Shown: positions 52,979 to 63,060 of the stretch, one piece after another
Numbering within the stretch: position 1 is the first letter of the stretch
Layout: each line of letters starts with the position of its first letter
Assembly (NCBI RefSeq): GCF_001969815.1
Contig: NZ_MRBK01000017.1
Location: 1 to 64,000, forward strand
From: Bacillus swezeyi
GTDB taxonomy: Bacteria; Bacillota; Bacilli; Bacillales; Bacillaceae
Direction: 5' to 3'
Length of the DNA: 64,000 nucleotides
Notes under the pieces: generated by a model
The model's database searches: none
Told to the model about the DNA's origin: nothing
Seen by the model: the letters and a program-made list of their open reading frames with translations, nothing else
Made by a program: the position numbers and the translations under genes

Positions 52979-54964
52979 TTATTCAATCTTGAATTTCTTT
53001 GTCAGATCACGGAGTTCTTCAGCTAGTTCAGCCAATGTTGTCGAGGAGGCACTGATCTCTTCCATTGAGGCAAGCTGTTCCTCTGCTGAAGCGGCGATAT
53101 CCTGAATGCTTGCGGAGCTTTCTCTGGAAACGTCTGCAATCTCTTCAACAGCGCCTGATACTTCTTGTGATCCTCGCGAAAGCTGCTCGACTGCGCCATT
53201 CATCGTTTGCAGCTTACCGGCGATATCATTTGTCATTTCGTATATTGTCCTAAAGCTTGACTCTGTTTCATCGGTAATTTGAAGTCCTGACTGCACTTCA
53301 TGGTTGACCGATTTAAACATGTTCAGAGAGTTGGCAATTTCTCTGACGATTTCTTGAATTAAGTTTTCGATCTCTTTCGCCGAATCGGCTGACTGGGCCG
53401 CCAGCTTCCGTACTTCTTCAGCGACGACTGAGAAACCCCTGCCCGATTCTCCGGCGCGGGCCGCTTCGATCGCGGCATTCAGCGCAAGCAAGTTCGTTTG
53501 GTCGGCGATCCCGTTAATGACGCGCAAAATACTTGTGATGTCTTTTGATTTGCCTTCAAGCTCTTTGACGACCGCTTCCGCTTGCTTAACAGAACGATCG
53601 ATTGAATTCATCTGTCCGACGGTCTTTTGAACAAGTTCTTCTCCTTTTCCGGCAATTTCCGTTGATTTTAATGAGGCATCGGTAATGGCTGCTGACGTTT
53701 TGGACATATCGGATAATCCGTTGTTCATTTCATTCAGCTGATGTGAGCTTGCTTCCACTTTTTCTTTCTGGCTTTCATTTCCGTCAGAAAATTGTTCGAT
53801 CGCCATTGTAATATGCTCGGTCGCTTGGCTTGTCTGCGCCGCGCTTGCGTGGAGCTCTTCAGATGAAGAGGCCACATTGTCGACGGATGTTTGAATAACG
53901 CTGATCAGCGATCTGAGAGACTCAGCCATTTCATTAAAGCTACTTCCGAGCTGGCCGAATTCGTCTTTGGAACGTATTTCAATTTTCTGTGTCAGATCTC
54001 CGCTGCTGATGCTTTTCGCCGATGAAACGAGCTGGTTCAAAGGCTTGCTGATTCCGCGGACAATAAAGTAGACGAGAATGCCCCCAAGCGCAATCGCTGC
54101 CGCTAAAATGATCATCGCCATGTTGAAAACTGGCTGGGCACTTTCTGATATTTCATCTGTAAACATCGTTCCGCCGATTTTCCAGCCGGTTTGTTTATTG
54201 GTTGTGAAAGCCATTTGCTTTTCTTTGCCTTCAAACGTGTATTTAAAAGCGCCTTTTTCTTTGCTGTACATTTGTGTGATCCAGTCGCCTTCGCCTTCCG
54301 TTCCAGCTTTAATTGACGGGTGGGCTACATATTTTTTGTCATTGCTTGAAATAAACGCAAACCCTTGTTTTCCGATGTTCACGCGTTCGGTCGCTTTAAT
54401 CAGTTCATCGATTTTCATGTTGACGGCGACAACGCCGGATCCGTCTGCCGTTTGCTTGGCGATTGTAACGACCATCGTGCCTGTCGAAGCTGTCTGGTAA
54501 GGATCTGTCACGATCACCTTCCCTTTATTTTCAACAGCTTTCTTATACCAGTTCCTTTCAACCGGATTATAATCGCTTGACATTTTTTCATCAGGATAGC
54601 GGACGAACAAACCGTCTTTTGAGCCAGTGTAGATGGCTTCCACATCTTCATTCAGCTTGGCGTACTGCTCAAATTTTTCTTTCAGCGACACATTTCCTTT
54701 TTCTTTATAAAGCTTCTCATCCACCCAATCGCTGAAATATGATACCGCATGTTCTTTTTTGCCGATGTTTTGATCGATAATTTCATTTAACTGGTCGACA
54801 TTATCGCGCGCGCTTCTCATGATTTCATTTTCAAGGGAGCTTCCTGCCGTATTATAGGCGCTGTAGGATAAAACCAAAATCGGTATTGTTAAAACCAATA
54901 AAAAACTTAAAAACAGCTTTTTTGAAATAGACGGACGTTTAAGCCAGTCCAATAGTGTGTTCAT
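52979..54964 (-). CDS. methyl-accepting chemotaxis protein 2 (McpA/McpB/TlpA type)
   Basis: The 661-aa receptor shares the layout of its neighbours: membrane segment about 15-37, dCache sensor ([20 protein letters not shown]), membrane segment about 281-302, HAMP and signalling domain with tip [20 protein letters not shown]. Start ATG 54964 has AAAGGAG 8 nt before; the longer frame to 55021 runs through the promoter. The cytoplasmic half is nearly the same as in the other two copies while the sensor differs more, indicating different ligands. Sigma-D promoter upstream. Confidence 0.93.
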   Translation of the reverse strand: MNTLLDWLKRPSISKKLFLSFLLVLTIPILVLSYSAYNTAGSSLENEIMRSARDNVDQLNEIIDQNIGKKEHAVSYFSDWVDEKLYKEKGNVSLKEKFEQYAKLNEDVEAIYTGSKDGLFVRYPDEKMSSDYNPVERNWYKKAVENKGKVIVTDPYQTASTGTMVVTIAKQTADGSGVVAVNMKIDELIKATERVNIGKQGFAFISSNDKKYVAHPSIKAGTEGEGDWITQMYSKEKGAFKYTFEGKEKQMAFTTNKQTGWKIGGTMFTDEISESAQPVFNMAMIILAAAIALGGILVYFIVRGISKPLNQLVSSAKSISSGDLTQKIEIRSKDEFGQLGSSFNEMAESLRSLISVIQTSVDNVASSSEELHASAAQTSQATEHITMAIEQFSDGNESQKEKVEASSHQLNEMNNGLSDMSKTSAAITDASLKSTEIAGKGEELVQKTVGQMNSIDRSVKQAEAVVKELEGKSKDITSILRVINGIADQTNLLALNAAIEAARAGESGRGFSVVAEEVRKLAAQSADSAKEIENLIQEIVREIANSLNMFKSVNHEVQSGLQITDETESSFRTIYEMTNDIAGKLQTMNGAVEQLSRGSQEVSGAVEEIADVSRESSASIQDIAASAEEQLASMEEISASSTTLAELAEELRDLTKKFKIE

Positions 54965-55001
54965 TTTATAAAACTCCTTTAATTTCTGGATTATGAACCT
55001 A

Positions 55002-55028
55002 ATATCGGAGGCTTCGTTCATTTGTGTA
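55002..55028 (-). promoter_or_regulatory. sigma-D promoter of chemoreceptor 2
   Basis: On the minus strand TACA (55025-55028), 15 bp, TCCGATAT (55002-55009); seven of eight -10 bases match GCCGATAT. Confidence 0.7.
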
Positions 55029-55223
55029 TATTAAAAAACTTTAATAAGCATTTCGAAACATTCTTAAAATAAGCAAAAGAAGGCTGGTAAAACAGCCTCT
55101 CAGTTTAAAGAGAAAGCGGGGGCTGACATCGAGAGGCAGAGAAGCCCTCACCTTTTCTATTTCGCAAGCTCCAAAACACAAGATACGGGCATTTAATTTT
55201 TGATTTATTCTATATACAAATAC

Positions 55224-55251
55224 AAAAAGCTGCCGAGATTTTCTCGACAGC
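55224..55251 (-). terminator. terminator of chemoreceptor 3
   Basis: On the minus strand GCTGTCGAG pairs with CTCGGCAGC (one mismatch) and is followed by TTTTT. Confidence 0.8.
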
Positions 55252-55258
55252 CCCTTCT

Positions 55259-57244
55259 TTATTCAATCTTAAATTTTTTCGTTAAATCGCGAAGTTCTTC
55301 AGCCATTTGCTCAAGCGTTGAAGCTGATGAGCTGATCTCTTCCATGGAAGCCAGCTGCTCTTCCGCTGAAGCGGCAATATCCTGAATTCCTGCGGAGCTT
55401 TCTCTTGAAACGTCCGCAATCTCTTCGACCGCTCCCGATATTTCTTGTGAACCATTTGTTACATGTTCAACTGTACCATTCATCTGCTGGAGCTTTCCTG
55501 CGATTTCGTTTGTCATATCATAAATTTGTTTAAAGCTTGATTCCGTTTCTTCTGTAATCACAAGTCCTGACTGAACTTCGTGGTTAACGGATTTGAACAT
55601 GTTGAGAGAATGTTCGATTTCTTTGACGATATCCTGAATCAGCGTCTCGATTTCTTTGGCTGATCCCGCTGATTGTGCGGCTAGCTTTCTTACTTCTTCA
55701 GCGACGACTGAGAATCCTCTGCCAGACTCGCCCGCCCGCGCTGCTTCGATAGCGGCGTTCAGTGCAAGCAAATTCGTTTGATCGGCGATTCCGTTAATCA
55801 CGCGCAGGATCGCTGTAATATCTTTTGATTTTGATTCAAGCCCTTTGACAACCTGTTCAGCCTGTTTGACTGATTGATCAATCGAATTCATCTGACCGAC
55901 GGTTTGCTTCACGAGCTCTCCGCCCGTCTCGGCAATTTGCGTCGATTGAGTCGATGACGCTGTTATCGTTTCTGATATGCCGGCCATTTCGTTCAGCTGG
56001 TCATTCATTTGGCTGAGACGCTGTGAGCTTGTTTCGACTTTCTCGCTCTGATGTTCTGCACCGCTTGAGAACCGCTCAATGGCTAATGTAATATGCTCGG
56101 TCGCCTTGCTTGTCTGATCAGCGCTTGCCGTCAGCTGTTCTGAGGAAGACGCAACATTATCAACCGATTCTTGGATGGTGCTGATCAACGAGCGCAGTGA
56201 GTCGGCCATCTCATTGAAGCTTGTGCCAAGCTGGCCGAATTCATCCTTTGAGCGGACATCGATTTTTTGGGTCAGATCCCCTTCACTGATGCTTTTCGCT
56301 GATGAAACGAGCTGACTTAAAGGTTTGCTGATGGCGCGAACAATGAAGTAGACAAGAATGCCGCCTACCGCAATCGCCCCGGCCAGCGTCATGAGCGCCA
56401 TATTGAAAACCGGCTGTGCAGCATCTTTTATTTCATCTTTAAACATCGCTCCGCCGATTTTCCAGCCGGTTAATTTGTTTGTCGTATAGACTGTTTTCTT
56501 TTCCTTGCCTTTGTCAGTAAAATCGAATTCGCCTGCGTCTTTGCTGTACATTTTTTCGGCCAAACCGGACTCCACCTCAGTTCCGGCTTTGTTCTTTGGA
56601 TCGGCGATATAGTTTTTATCCTTGCTCAAGATGAAAGCAAATCCGGTTTTGCCGATGCTGATACTGTTGGCCGCTTCGATCAGCTTATCTATATTCATGT
56701 CAAGGGCGACAACCCCCGATCCGTCTTTCGTTTGTTTGGCAATGGTGATAACCATATGGCCTGTTGATGCCGACTTGTAAGGCTCAGTAACGACCGTTTC
56801 GCCTTTTTTCTCAACGGCCTGTTTATACCAGTCCCGTTCGACCGGATCATATCCGCTCGGCAGTGATGCATTTGGATATTGGGCGTAAACACTTTCTTCC
56901 GAACCGGTGAAAACGAGCTCCACATCCGGATTTTGCTTCGCAAATTGCTCAAACCGTTGTTTAATAGAAGCTTGGCCTTTCTCTTTGTATGCTTTTTGAT
57001 TCACCCATTCGCTGAAATAAGCAATAGACGTCTCCTTGCCGTCGATATTTTGATTAATCATTTCATTCAATTCATCGACATTGTCTTTGGCGCTTCTCAT
57101 GATCTCTTCTTCAAGGGTGCTGCTCGCCGTGGAATATGAGGTCACCGAAAGCACTAAAATCGGGATTGTTAAAATCAATATAAATGAGAAAATTAATCTT
57201 TTTGAAATAGATGGACGCCTCGTCCAATCTAATAGTTTTTTCAT
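55259..57244 (-). CDS. methyl-accepting chemotaxis protein 3 (McpA/TlpA type)
   Basis: The 661-aa receptor is of the same family: membrane segment about 15-37, dCache sensor ([21 protein letters not shown]), second membrane segment, HAMP and signalling domain with tip [20 protein letters not shown]. It lies next to tgl, the place of mcpA in B. subtilis, but orthology cannot be fixed without alignment. Good RBS (AAAGGGGAGAC, 8 nt) and a sigma-D promoter. The three genes are each separately terminated. Confidence 0.93.
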   Translation of the reverse strand: MKKLLDWTRRPSISKRLIFSFILILTIPILVLSVTSYSTASSTLEEEIMRSAKDNVDELNEMINQNIDGKETSIAYFSEWVNQKAYKEKGQASIKQRFEQFAKQNPDVELVFTGSEESVYAQYPNASLPSGYDPVERDWYKQAVEKKGETVVTEPYKSASTGHMVITIAKQTKDGSGVVALDMNIDKLIEAANSISIGKTGFAFILSKDKNYIADPKNKAGTEVESGLAEKMYSKDAGEFDFTDKGKEKKTVYTTNKLTGWKIGGAMFKDEIKDAAQPVFNMALMTLAGAIAVGGILVYFIVRAISKPLSQLVSSAKSISEGDLTQKIDVRSKDEFGQLGTSFNEMADSLRSLISTIQESVDNVASSSEQLTASADQTSKATEHITLAIERFSSGAEHQSEKVETSSQRLSQMNDQLNEMAGISETITASSTQSTQIAETGGELVKQTVGQMNSIDQSVKQAEQVVKGLESKSKDITAILRVINGIADQTNLLALNAAIEAARAGESGRGFSVVAEEVRKLAAQSAGSAKEIETLIQDIVKEIEHSLNMFKSVNHEVQSGLVITEETESSFKQIYDMTNEIAGKLQQMNGTVEHVTNGSQEISGAVEEIADVSRESSAGIQDIAASAEEQLASMEEISSSASTLEQMAEELRDLTKKFKIE

Positions 57245-57270
57245 AGATGATGTCTCCCCTTTCTCTACTT

Positions 57271-57296
57271 TTATCGGAGACTGATCATCTTTTTTA
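57271..57296 (-). promoter_or_regulatory. sigma-D promoter of chemoreceptor 3
   Basis: On the minus strand TAAA (57293-57296), 14 bp, TCCGATAA (57271-57278); six of eight -10 bases match the sigma-D consensus. Confidence 0.6.
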
Positions 57297-57342
57297 AATT
57301 AAAAAAAGCGAAAAATTAAACCGTTTTCCTGCCCAAGCCTCT

Positions 57343-57353
57343 GGCATATCTTA
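57343..57353 (+). promoter_or_regulatory. candidate sigma-K -10 element of tgl
   Basis: GGCATATCTTA fits the sigma-K -10 pattern (CATAnnnTA). The -35-like ACC at 57320 is about 3 bp too far. tgl of B. subtilis is known to be sigma-K-dependent, which supports the reading. Confidence 0.5.
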
Positions 57354-57380
57354 ATAAAAAAAGGAAAAGGGTGTTTTCCT

Positions 57381-58118
57381 ATGATAAGTATTGCAGGCTA
57401 TGGGCTTCGTCCTGAGGATGTGGAAAAGCTGAATGTCAGCCAGACACAGAAGGGCATTGCAGGCCAGATGCTCGCCTTGCCTTCCAGGTACAGCTACGCA
57501 TCGGTGTCGGAACTGTTATTTGAATTGAGATTCAGAGAACATACCATCGAATCGGCCAGGGAACTGATCAACAGCGGAGCGAAGTTTGCCACTTTTTCAA
57601 AAACATACGGCAATGAAGAGTTTTGGAGGGTGACTCCTGAGGGGGCCTTGGAATTGCGATACAGGGCATCCGCTTCCAAAGCGATTAGAAATATTTTTGG
57701 AAGCGGCCCCCTTTACGCATTTGAATGTGCGACTGCGATTGTCATCATCTTTTATATGGCGCTGGTCAAAACGATTGGGGACCAAAAATTTGACCAGAAT
57801 TATCAAAGGATCATTTTATATGATTGGCATTATGAGAAGCTCCCGATCTACACTGATAAAGGAAATGACTTCCTGCCGGGAGACTGCCTGTATTTCAAAA
57901 ATCCTGAATTTGATCCGGAAAGACCGCAATGGCGCGGAGAAAACGCCATTTATTTAGGAAATGATCAATATGCGGCACACGGATTAGGAATCTTGAGCGC
58001 CGAGACCATTATTAAAAAGCTGAACGGGCTGAGAAAGCCGGGCGCCCAGACGTCCGCCTATCTGCTTTCACAGGTCACACGGGTCGATATTCCGGCTTTA
58101 TTTGAAATTATAAGATAA
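57381..58118 (+). CDS. tgl: spore coat protein-glutamine gamma-glutamyltransferase
   Basis: The 245-aa transglutaminase cross-links spore coat proteins (for example GerQ) through Gln-Lys bonds. The catalytic residues Cys116 (YAFECATA), Glu187 (WRGENAI) and His200 (YAAHGLG) stand at the positions known for B. subtilis Tgl, and the length is identical. ATG follows AAAGGGTG by about 8 nt. Its 3' end overlaps the converging nitronate-monooxygenase-like gene by 11 nt. Confidence 0.96.
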   Translation: MISIAGYGLRPEDVEKLNVSQTQKGIAGQMLALPSRYSYASVSELLFELRFREHTIESARELINSGAKFATFSKTYGNEEFWRVTPEGALELRYRASASKAIRNIFGSGPLYAFECATAIVIIFYMALVKTIGDQKFDQNYQRIILYDWHYEKLPIYTDKGNDFLPGDCLYFKNPEFDPERPQWRGENAIYLGNDQYAAHGLGILSAETIIKKLNGLRKPGAQTSAYLLSQVTRVDIPALFEIIR

Positions 58119-59151
58119 CGCCGGCGGGCACAAGCTGATCCATCAGCTCTTTTACCGTCGTTTGCTTAGTAGCGGCACGCACGCCCTGTCCGCACCATAA
58201 TGACATGCTTTCCGGGTTTCCTTCAAGCTGCGCCTGTTTTCGCATCGGCTTCGTCAATGTATTTTGCAGCGGATACGGCAATGCATTGTCTTCGTCTATT
58301 CGCCTGTCTTCCATCCACTGGTTGACAATGCCTCTTGCCGGTTTTCCCGAAAACAACCTTGTCAGCCTTGTGTCGGTTTCAGCCGCCTCGATCAATTTTT
58401 GTTTGTATACGGCAGATGTGCCGCTTTCCATGCACGCCAAAAAGGCGGTACCCAATTGAACGCCTTGAGCGCCTAGAGCAAACGATGCCGCCACGCCTCT
58501 TTTGTCATAGATGCCGCCTGCAGCAATCACCGGAACCGACACATGATCGGCGGCTTGCGGAATCAGGGCGATCAAGCCGACAGCAGCCTCGCCCTTCGTA
58601 TGCAGAAAGGCTCCCCTGTGACCGCCTGCTTCACTTCCCTGGACGACGATAATATCCATCCCCTTTTCTTCAAGCAGTACGGCTTCATCAACTGACACTG
58701 CAGTTCCGATCAAACAGCAGTCTCGTTTTTTAAGCTCTTTGACAGCATCGACAGGAGGCACTCCAAAAGTAAATGAACAGACTTTGACACCTGAGTTGAG
58801 AACGATGTCTATTTTTTCGTAAAAATCATTCCAATCCTGTTCCTCATCAGTTTCAAGCTCAGCTGACTGTGATAAAGGAATCTTATTTTGCCAATCTTCG
58901 ATTTTTTTCCGGCTGACTTTTTCCCTTTTTTCCGGAACGAAGAGATTGACTTGAAACTGAGCTGACGTGAGCTGTTTCGTTTCCTCGATCTGCCTTTTTA
59001 AAGTCTCGGGCGTCAGATAACCTGAAGCAAGACTCCCTAAACCGCCGTAATTGGAAACGGCGGCGGCCAGCGGCGGCGTTGCTGGTCCGCCTGCCATCGG
59101 CGCTTGTATCACAGGCTTTGACAGTGAGAGAAGCTTCATGAATTCGTTCAT
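58108..59151 (-). CDS. nitronate monooxygenase-like flavoprotein
   Basis: The 347-aa FMN TIM-barrel protein has the family segments IQAPMAGGPATPPLAAAVS at the N-terminus, VVQGSEAGGHRG with the catalytic-type His (about 183), and PVIAAGGIYDKRGVAASFALGAQGVQLGTAFL. It would oxidise alkyl nitronates or propionate-3-nitronate. ATG follows AGGGGAATAG. It lies 15 nt downstream of yugU on the same strand and may form an operon with it. Confidence 0.9.
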   Translation of the reverse strand: MNEFMKLLSLSKPVIQAPMAGGPATPPLAAAVSNYGGLGSLASGYLTPETLKRQIEETKQLTSAQFQVNLFVPEKREKVSRKKIEDWQNKIPLSQSAELETDEEQDWNDFYEKIDIVLNSGVKVCSFTFGVPPVDAVKELKKRDCCLIGTAVSVDEAVLLEEKGMDIIVVQGSEAGGHRGAFLHTKGEAAVGLIALIPQAADHVSVPVIAAGGIYDKRGVAASFALGAQGVQLGTAFLACMESGTSAVYKQKLIEAAETDTRLTRLFSGKPARGIVNQWMEDRRIDEDNALPYPLQNTLTKPMRKQAQLEGNPESMSLWCGQGVRAATKQTTVKELMDQLVPAGVIL

Positions 59152-59166
59152 TTTTCTATTCCCCTT

Positions 59167-59568
59167 TCACCCGGCTATGATTTTGAAATAGCAGGTCCGT
59201 GTTCTCGGACCGTCGAATTCGCAGAAATAAATGCCCTGCCATGTTCCAAGGATCAGCTTTCCGTCTTCAATAATGATGTGCTGGGAGGCTCCTACCGTAC
59301 TTGATTTCATGTGGGCTGCGGTATTGCCTTCCATATGCCGGTCAAGCTGATGCTTCCACGGATACACTTCATCAAACCTTCTCAGCATATCCCGTTTGAC
59401 ATCAGGATCGGCATTTTCGTTTATCGTAATGCCGGCTGTTGTATGCGGGCAATAGACGATAACAGCACCGTTTGAAATGTCTTCTTCCATGACAAACTTT
59501 TGCACTTGATCCGAGATGTCAAGCATTTCATCGCGATGGTTTGTCTGAATCTGTATTTTTTTCAACAT
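59167..59568 (-). CDS. yugU: YjbQ/UPF0047 family protein YugU
   Basis: The 133-aa protein has the signature [20 protein letters not shown] and the metal-binding-type histidines of the UPF0047 family. Relatives show weak thiamin phosphate synthase activity or are of unknown role. ATG follows AAAGGAGCAG by about 8 nt. Order tgl, yugU, yugT is kept from B. subtilis with one gene inserted. Confidence 0.9.
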   Translation of the reverse strand: MLKKIQIQTNHRDEMLDISDQVQKFVMEEDISNGAVIVYCPHTTAGITINENADPDVKRDMLRRFDEVYPWKHQLDRHMEGNTAAHMKSSTVGASQHIIIEDGKLILGTWQGIYFCEFDGPRTRTCYFKIIAG

Positions 59569-59631
59569 CCGAATCTGCTCCTTTCTTTATCACCATTTCT
59601 TCAATTCGCTAAAAGTTTGTCATCTCCTGTT

Positions 59632-61296
59632 TTACAATAGATAAATGCGTGCTTCATACGGTTTCATGATAAAGGATGTGAGATGTTTGTGAACTGGCAC
59701 ATCCATATTGGCCAAAAGCAGTCTGCCGCTTGATAATGGGTATGCGGAATACTGGTAAAACGCGGAATGCCGGCTGAGATTCGTCATGATGATCGCGGTC
59801 TGGTCCGGTAACTTGCGCAAATAAGCAAAAATCTGCTGATCTTCAGGAAGGACAAGCTCGAACGTTCCATCGATGAAGATGTCATGACACTTCCTGAGAA
59901 AGATCATCTGCTTATAAAAATGGTAGACTGAATGCCGATCCTTCTTCTGGTTTTCCACATTGATCAGCGGATCATTTTCATTTAGACGCAGCCAAGCCTT
60001 TCCGTTTGAAAATCCGGCATTTTTTTCATCCGTCCATTGCATCGGTGTTCTCGCATTATCCCTGCTCTTCTTCCAAACCGCCTTCATGATGTCTTCATGT
60101 GAGCTGCCTTTCTCCTTTTGAATCTGATAGTAATTTCTGAGGGAAACATCATCGTAATCCTCAATATCGGAAAACGCCACATTTGTCATGCCGATTTCCT
60201 GTCCCTGATAAATGAAAGGCGTTCCCTTCATAAAGAAATACATGGCAGCCAAGGCTTTGGCGCTTTCATTTCTGTATTTCCCGTCATCTCCCCAAACCGA
60301 AACCGAGCGGGGCTGATCATGATTTTCTATAAAAAGGGCATTCCACCCTTTCCCTTCAAGACCGGTCTGCCATCTGGACAAAATCCGCTTCAGACGAACG
60401 ATGTCAATTTGTTCTTCATCACCGATGTCCCAAAGCCCCAGATGTTCAAACTGGAACATCATGTTAAATATGCCGTTTTCCTCGCCGACCCACGCCTCCG
60501 CCTCAGCGACACTCACCCCGTTCGCCTCGCCGACCGTCATGATATGCGGATGCTTGGCGAACGTTTCTTCCTTCAGCTCCCGAAGAAATTCCATGATTCC
60601 TTCAACATTCATATGGCCGTCAAAGGATGGCACAAAGGAGAGTCCTTTCGGATGAGGAAGATCTGGCAGGCCATCTTTTTTCTTAATATGTGAAATCGCG
60701 TCCACTCTGAAGCCGTCGATTTCTTTCTGAAGCCACCAGTTGATCATTTCATATACGGCGCGGCGCATACGGATGTTTTCCCAATTCAGATCCGGCTGCT
60801 TTTCGTGAAAGACGTGAAGATAATATTGATCCGTTTTTCGGTCATAAGTCCAGGCTGAACCGCTGAATATGCTTTCCCAGTTGTTCGGCTCATGCCCGTC
60901 TTTTCCATCTTTCCAAATATACCAGTCCCGTTTTGGCGATTTTTTATCCGACCTTGATTCTATAAACCATGGATGCTCATCGCTCGTATGGTTGATAACG
61001 AGGTCGATGAGCAGCTTCAAGCCGAGCTGATGCGCTTCAGCCAGTAACGCGTCAAAGTCGTCCATCGTCCCGAACTCTTCCATGATATTTTGATAATCCC
61101 TGATGTCGTAGCCGTTATCGGCATTGGGGGAATCAAAGACAGGACAGATCCAGATGGCATCCGCTCCAAGCTCTTTCATATACGGCAGCTTCGCCCTGCT
61201 CCCGTTTAGATCCCCTATTCCGTCCCCGTTTGAATCCATAAAACTGCGCGGGTACACTTGATAAACGACAGCCTCTTTCCACCATGCCCTTGTCAT
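59632..61296 (-). CDS. yugT: oligo-1,6-glucosidase (GH13)
   Basis: The 554-aa cytoplasmic GH13 alpha-glucosidase cleaves isomaltose-type alpha-1,6 bonds. Catalytic residues: Asp in GFRVDAISHI, Glu in VGEANG, Asp in FIENHDQPR; the N-terminal WWKEAVVYQVYPRSF is typical. ATG 61296 follows AAGGGGTG by about 7 nt. No cre box was found upstream. It is a single gene. Confidence 0.93.
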   Translation of the reverse strand: MTRAWWKEAVVYQVYPRSFMDSNGDGIGDLNGSRAKLPYMKELGADAIWICPVFDSPNADNGYDIRDYQNIMEEFGTMDDFDALLAEAHQLGLKLLIDLVINHTSDEHPWFIESRSDKKSPKRDWYIWKDGKDGHEPNNWESIFSGSAWTYDRKTDQYYLHVFHEKQPDLNWENIRMRRAVYEMINWWLQKEIDGFRVDAISHIKKKDGLPDLPHPKGLSFVPSFDGHMNVEGIMEFLRELKEETFAKHPHIMTVGEANGVSVAEAEAWVGEENGIFNMMFQFEHLGLWDIGDEEQIDIVRLKRILSRWQTGLEGKGWNALFIENHDQPRSVSVWGDDGKYRNESAKALAAMYFFMKGTPFIYQGQEIGMTNVAFSDIEDYDDVSLRNYYQIQKEKGSSHEDIMKAVWKKSRDNARTPMQWTDEKNAGFSNGKAWLRLNENDPLINVENQKKDRHSVYHFYKQMIFLRKCHDIFIDGTFELVLPEDQQIFAYLRKLPDQTAIIMTNLSRHSAFYQYSAYPLSSGRLLLANMDVPVHKHLTSFIMKPYEARIYLL

Positions 61297-61442
61297 CCAA
61301 ACACCCCTTGTTGTGATGTCATTATATATAGAAGGCTTTTCGAGCTAAACATCCCATAAACTTTGATATACCAACGATTATACGTTTTTTTATGCTAAAT
61401 ATGCTTTGCGGCTTATAAATCTTTGGAAAGGAAGGTTACAAG

Positions 61443-61569
61443 GTGACGCACGCCATTTTTGTGATCGTTTTTTATGCTGTGCTGCATTGTGACCACGTTT
61501 ATTCTTGAAAAAAAGAAGAAAACACAGTTCAAACTGAAGATGATAAAGCATTCAAGTAAATACAGTTGA
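61443..61569 (+). pseudogene. frameshifted small membrane protein gene
   Basis: A GTG after AAGGAAGG opens THAIFVIVFYAVL, and after a one-base shift near 61481 the frame continues CIVTTFILEKKKKTQF to a stop at 61569. Together they make a plausible 41-aa one-pass membrane peptide with a basic tail. The shift makes it broken, unless it is a sequencing error. No family recognised. The rest of 61297-61696 holds only the tetR promoter. Confidence 0.4.
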
Positions 61570-61635
61570 GAGCAGCCTAAATCCTTTCGAAACAGATCTG
61601 AGTTAATACAGAATGACGCAAAGTTTAAATCACAC

Positions 61636-61664
61636 TTGTTTTTTTACCTATCGGTAAGTAAAAT
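61636..61664 (+). promoter_or_regulatory. tetR-yqeB promoter with overlapping operator
   Basis: TTGTTT (61636-61641), 17 bp, TAAAAT (61659-61664). Within the spacer TTACC-TATC-GGTAA (61644-61657) is an inverted repeat of TetR-operator type, positioned for autorepression. Confidence 0.7.
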
Positions 61665-61696
61665 TAATGTACAGATGATGCTAAGGATTGATTTTA

Positions 61697-62281
61697 ATGA
61701 AAAAGAAAAGCAATACACAAGAGGCGATTGTTGAAGCAGCATTTACTCTTATCGCTCGACACGGTCTAAAAAGTACGAGCTTATCAATGATTGCGTCAGA
61801 AGTAGGCATTTCAAAACCTGCTATTTACTATTATTTCTCATCTAAAGAAGAGCTGGTCGATTACCTTTTTCATTTAGTATTTGCTGACCACCATTTCTCT
61901 GCTTATTTTTCAATCAATGAGTACACGAAGGAGAATTTTAAAAAACGGTTAATAGCAGACGGCATGCGCTATTTTGAAGAGTATAAACATAACACTCCTG
62001 CTTTGAAAGTGGTACACGAGTTTGTTTTAAGTGCAGCACAAAGACCAAAATATGAGAAAAAGCTTAAATCTATTATGGAACACTTCTTAGAAGGTTTTGA
62101 TGCATTACTTTCTTACGGTGTTGAACTCGGTGTCATCTCTTCTCAAAACACCAAGGTGAATGCACATACCCTTGCGCTTGTTATTGATAATTTGGGTAAT
62201 TTCATGATCTTCGGAATTGAAATGGATTATAAAAAAATATGGGAAACAGCAGTCAGTCATGTAATGAAAGGCAGTGAATGA
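61697..62281 (+). CDS. TetR/AcrR-family transcriptional regulator
   Basis: The 194-aa regulator has an N-terminal TetR helix-turn-helix (residues about 8-55; SLSMIASEVGISKPAIYYYF) and a ligand-binding C-terminal domain. ATG 61697 has AAGGA about 10 nt upstream; the TTG three codons earlier overlaps that site. It overlaps the following YqeB-like gene by ATGA. The operator within its own promoter suggests autorepression. Confidence 0.92.
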   Translation: MKKKSNTQEAIVEAAFTLIARHGLKSTSLSMIASEVGISKPAIYYYFSSKEELVDYLFHLVFADHHFSAYFSINEYTKENFKKRLIADGMRYFEEYKHNTPALKVVHEFVLSAAQRPKYEKKLKSIMEHFLEGFDALLSYGVELGVISSQNTKVNAHTLALVIDNLGNFMIFGIEMDYKKIWETAVSHVMKGSE

Positions 62282-62958
62282 TTTTGAATCAGGAAACGAT
62301 GATTGGATTATCAAAAATAGAAAAAGCTTTATATTGGATGATTCCGCCAATTTTAGGGGCTGTTCTTGGATGGTTTTTGCCTGTTATTGCAGAATGGGTA
62401 TTGACTATTCCTATTGTTCTTTTGAAAGGGCCTTTAGAATTTATCACATCATTAAACAGTTTCTGGGTATCTGTTATCGCTGCAGTTATCGGTATTATTG
62501 CCGGCCTGTTTTTTTCTCAATATATTTTCAATGAAATTCTTAAAGTGTTCATTTCTGATCAAAACGTAAGGTTGTTATTTAAAGAGAAAGAAGAAATCAT
62601 TGAGAAAAAAGACATTTCTACAGTTTATCTTGAGAATAAGGATCTTGTTATTCTTGGTGATAGCGGCAATGAATTGTACCGTGAACAGATTGAATCAAAG
62701 AAAGCTCTTGTTGAAAGTGCTTTTAAAAATCACGGTTATAAATGGAAAGAAGAGGACCCCTTCAAGAATCAGTATGAACGCTGGGTTGCGGATCATCCTG
62801 ATTTCCCCTCACATATCAATACTCTTCTTTTAGCTAGAGAACGGGCAATGCTGGAAAATAAACATGAAGAGGCAAAAATCTTGCGCAAAGACCTGGCAAA
62901 GCTTGGAGTGGTCATTCAGGATGAGAGTAAGCGGCAATACGTCAGGATGGTATCGTAA
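62278..62958 (+). CDS. yqeB: YqeB-like membrane protein
   Basis: The 226-aa protein has two hydrophobic segments (about 18-40 and 56-80) and then a soluble, charged domain (VRLLFKEKEEIIEKKDIS, FKNQYERWVADHPDFP) like B. subtilis YqeB, a protein of unknown function. It is translationally coupled to the TetR gene (4-nt overlap), so it is probably the regulator's main target. Symbol assigned by resemblance only. Confidence 0.7.
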   Translation: MILNQETMIGLSKIEKALYWMIPPILGAVLGWFLPVIAEWVLTIPIVLLKGPLEFITSLNSFWVSVIAAVIGIIAGLFFSQYIFNEILKVFISDQNVRLLFKEKEEIIEKKDISTVYLENKDLVILGDSGNELYREQIESKKALVESAFKNHGYKWKEEDPFKNQYERWVADHPDFPSHINTLLLARERAMLENKHEEAKILRKDLAKLGVVIQDESKRQYVRMVS

Positions 62959-63022
62959 TATTTCTGAACCAATATATGAAGACGTATCTCCTATAAAAAA
63001 AGAAAGTTTGGAATAAACAAAA

Positions 63023-63048
63023 CACCGCCCTTTTCTAAAGGAGCGGTG
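63023..63048 (-). terminator. terminator after the GH12 gene
   Basis: CACCGC and GCGGTG pair; on the minus strand the stem is followed by TTTTGTTT. It may also serve the converging yqeB-like gene. Confidence 0.7.
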
Positions 63049-63060
63049 CTCTCTAAAACA

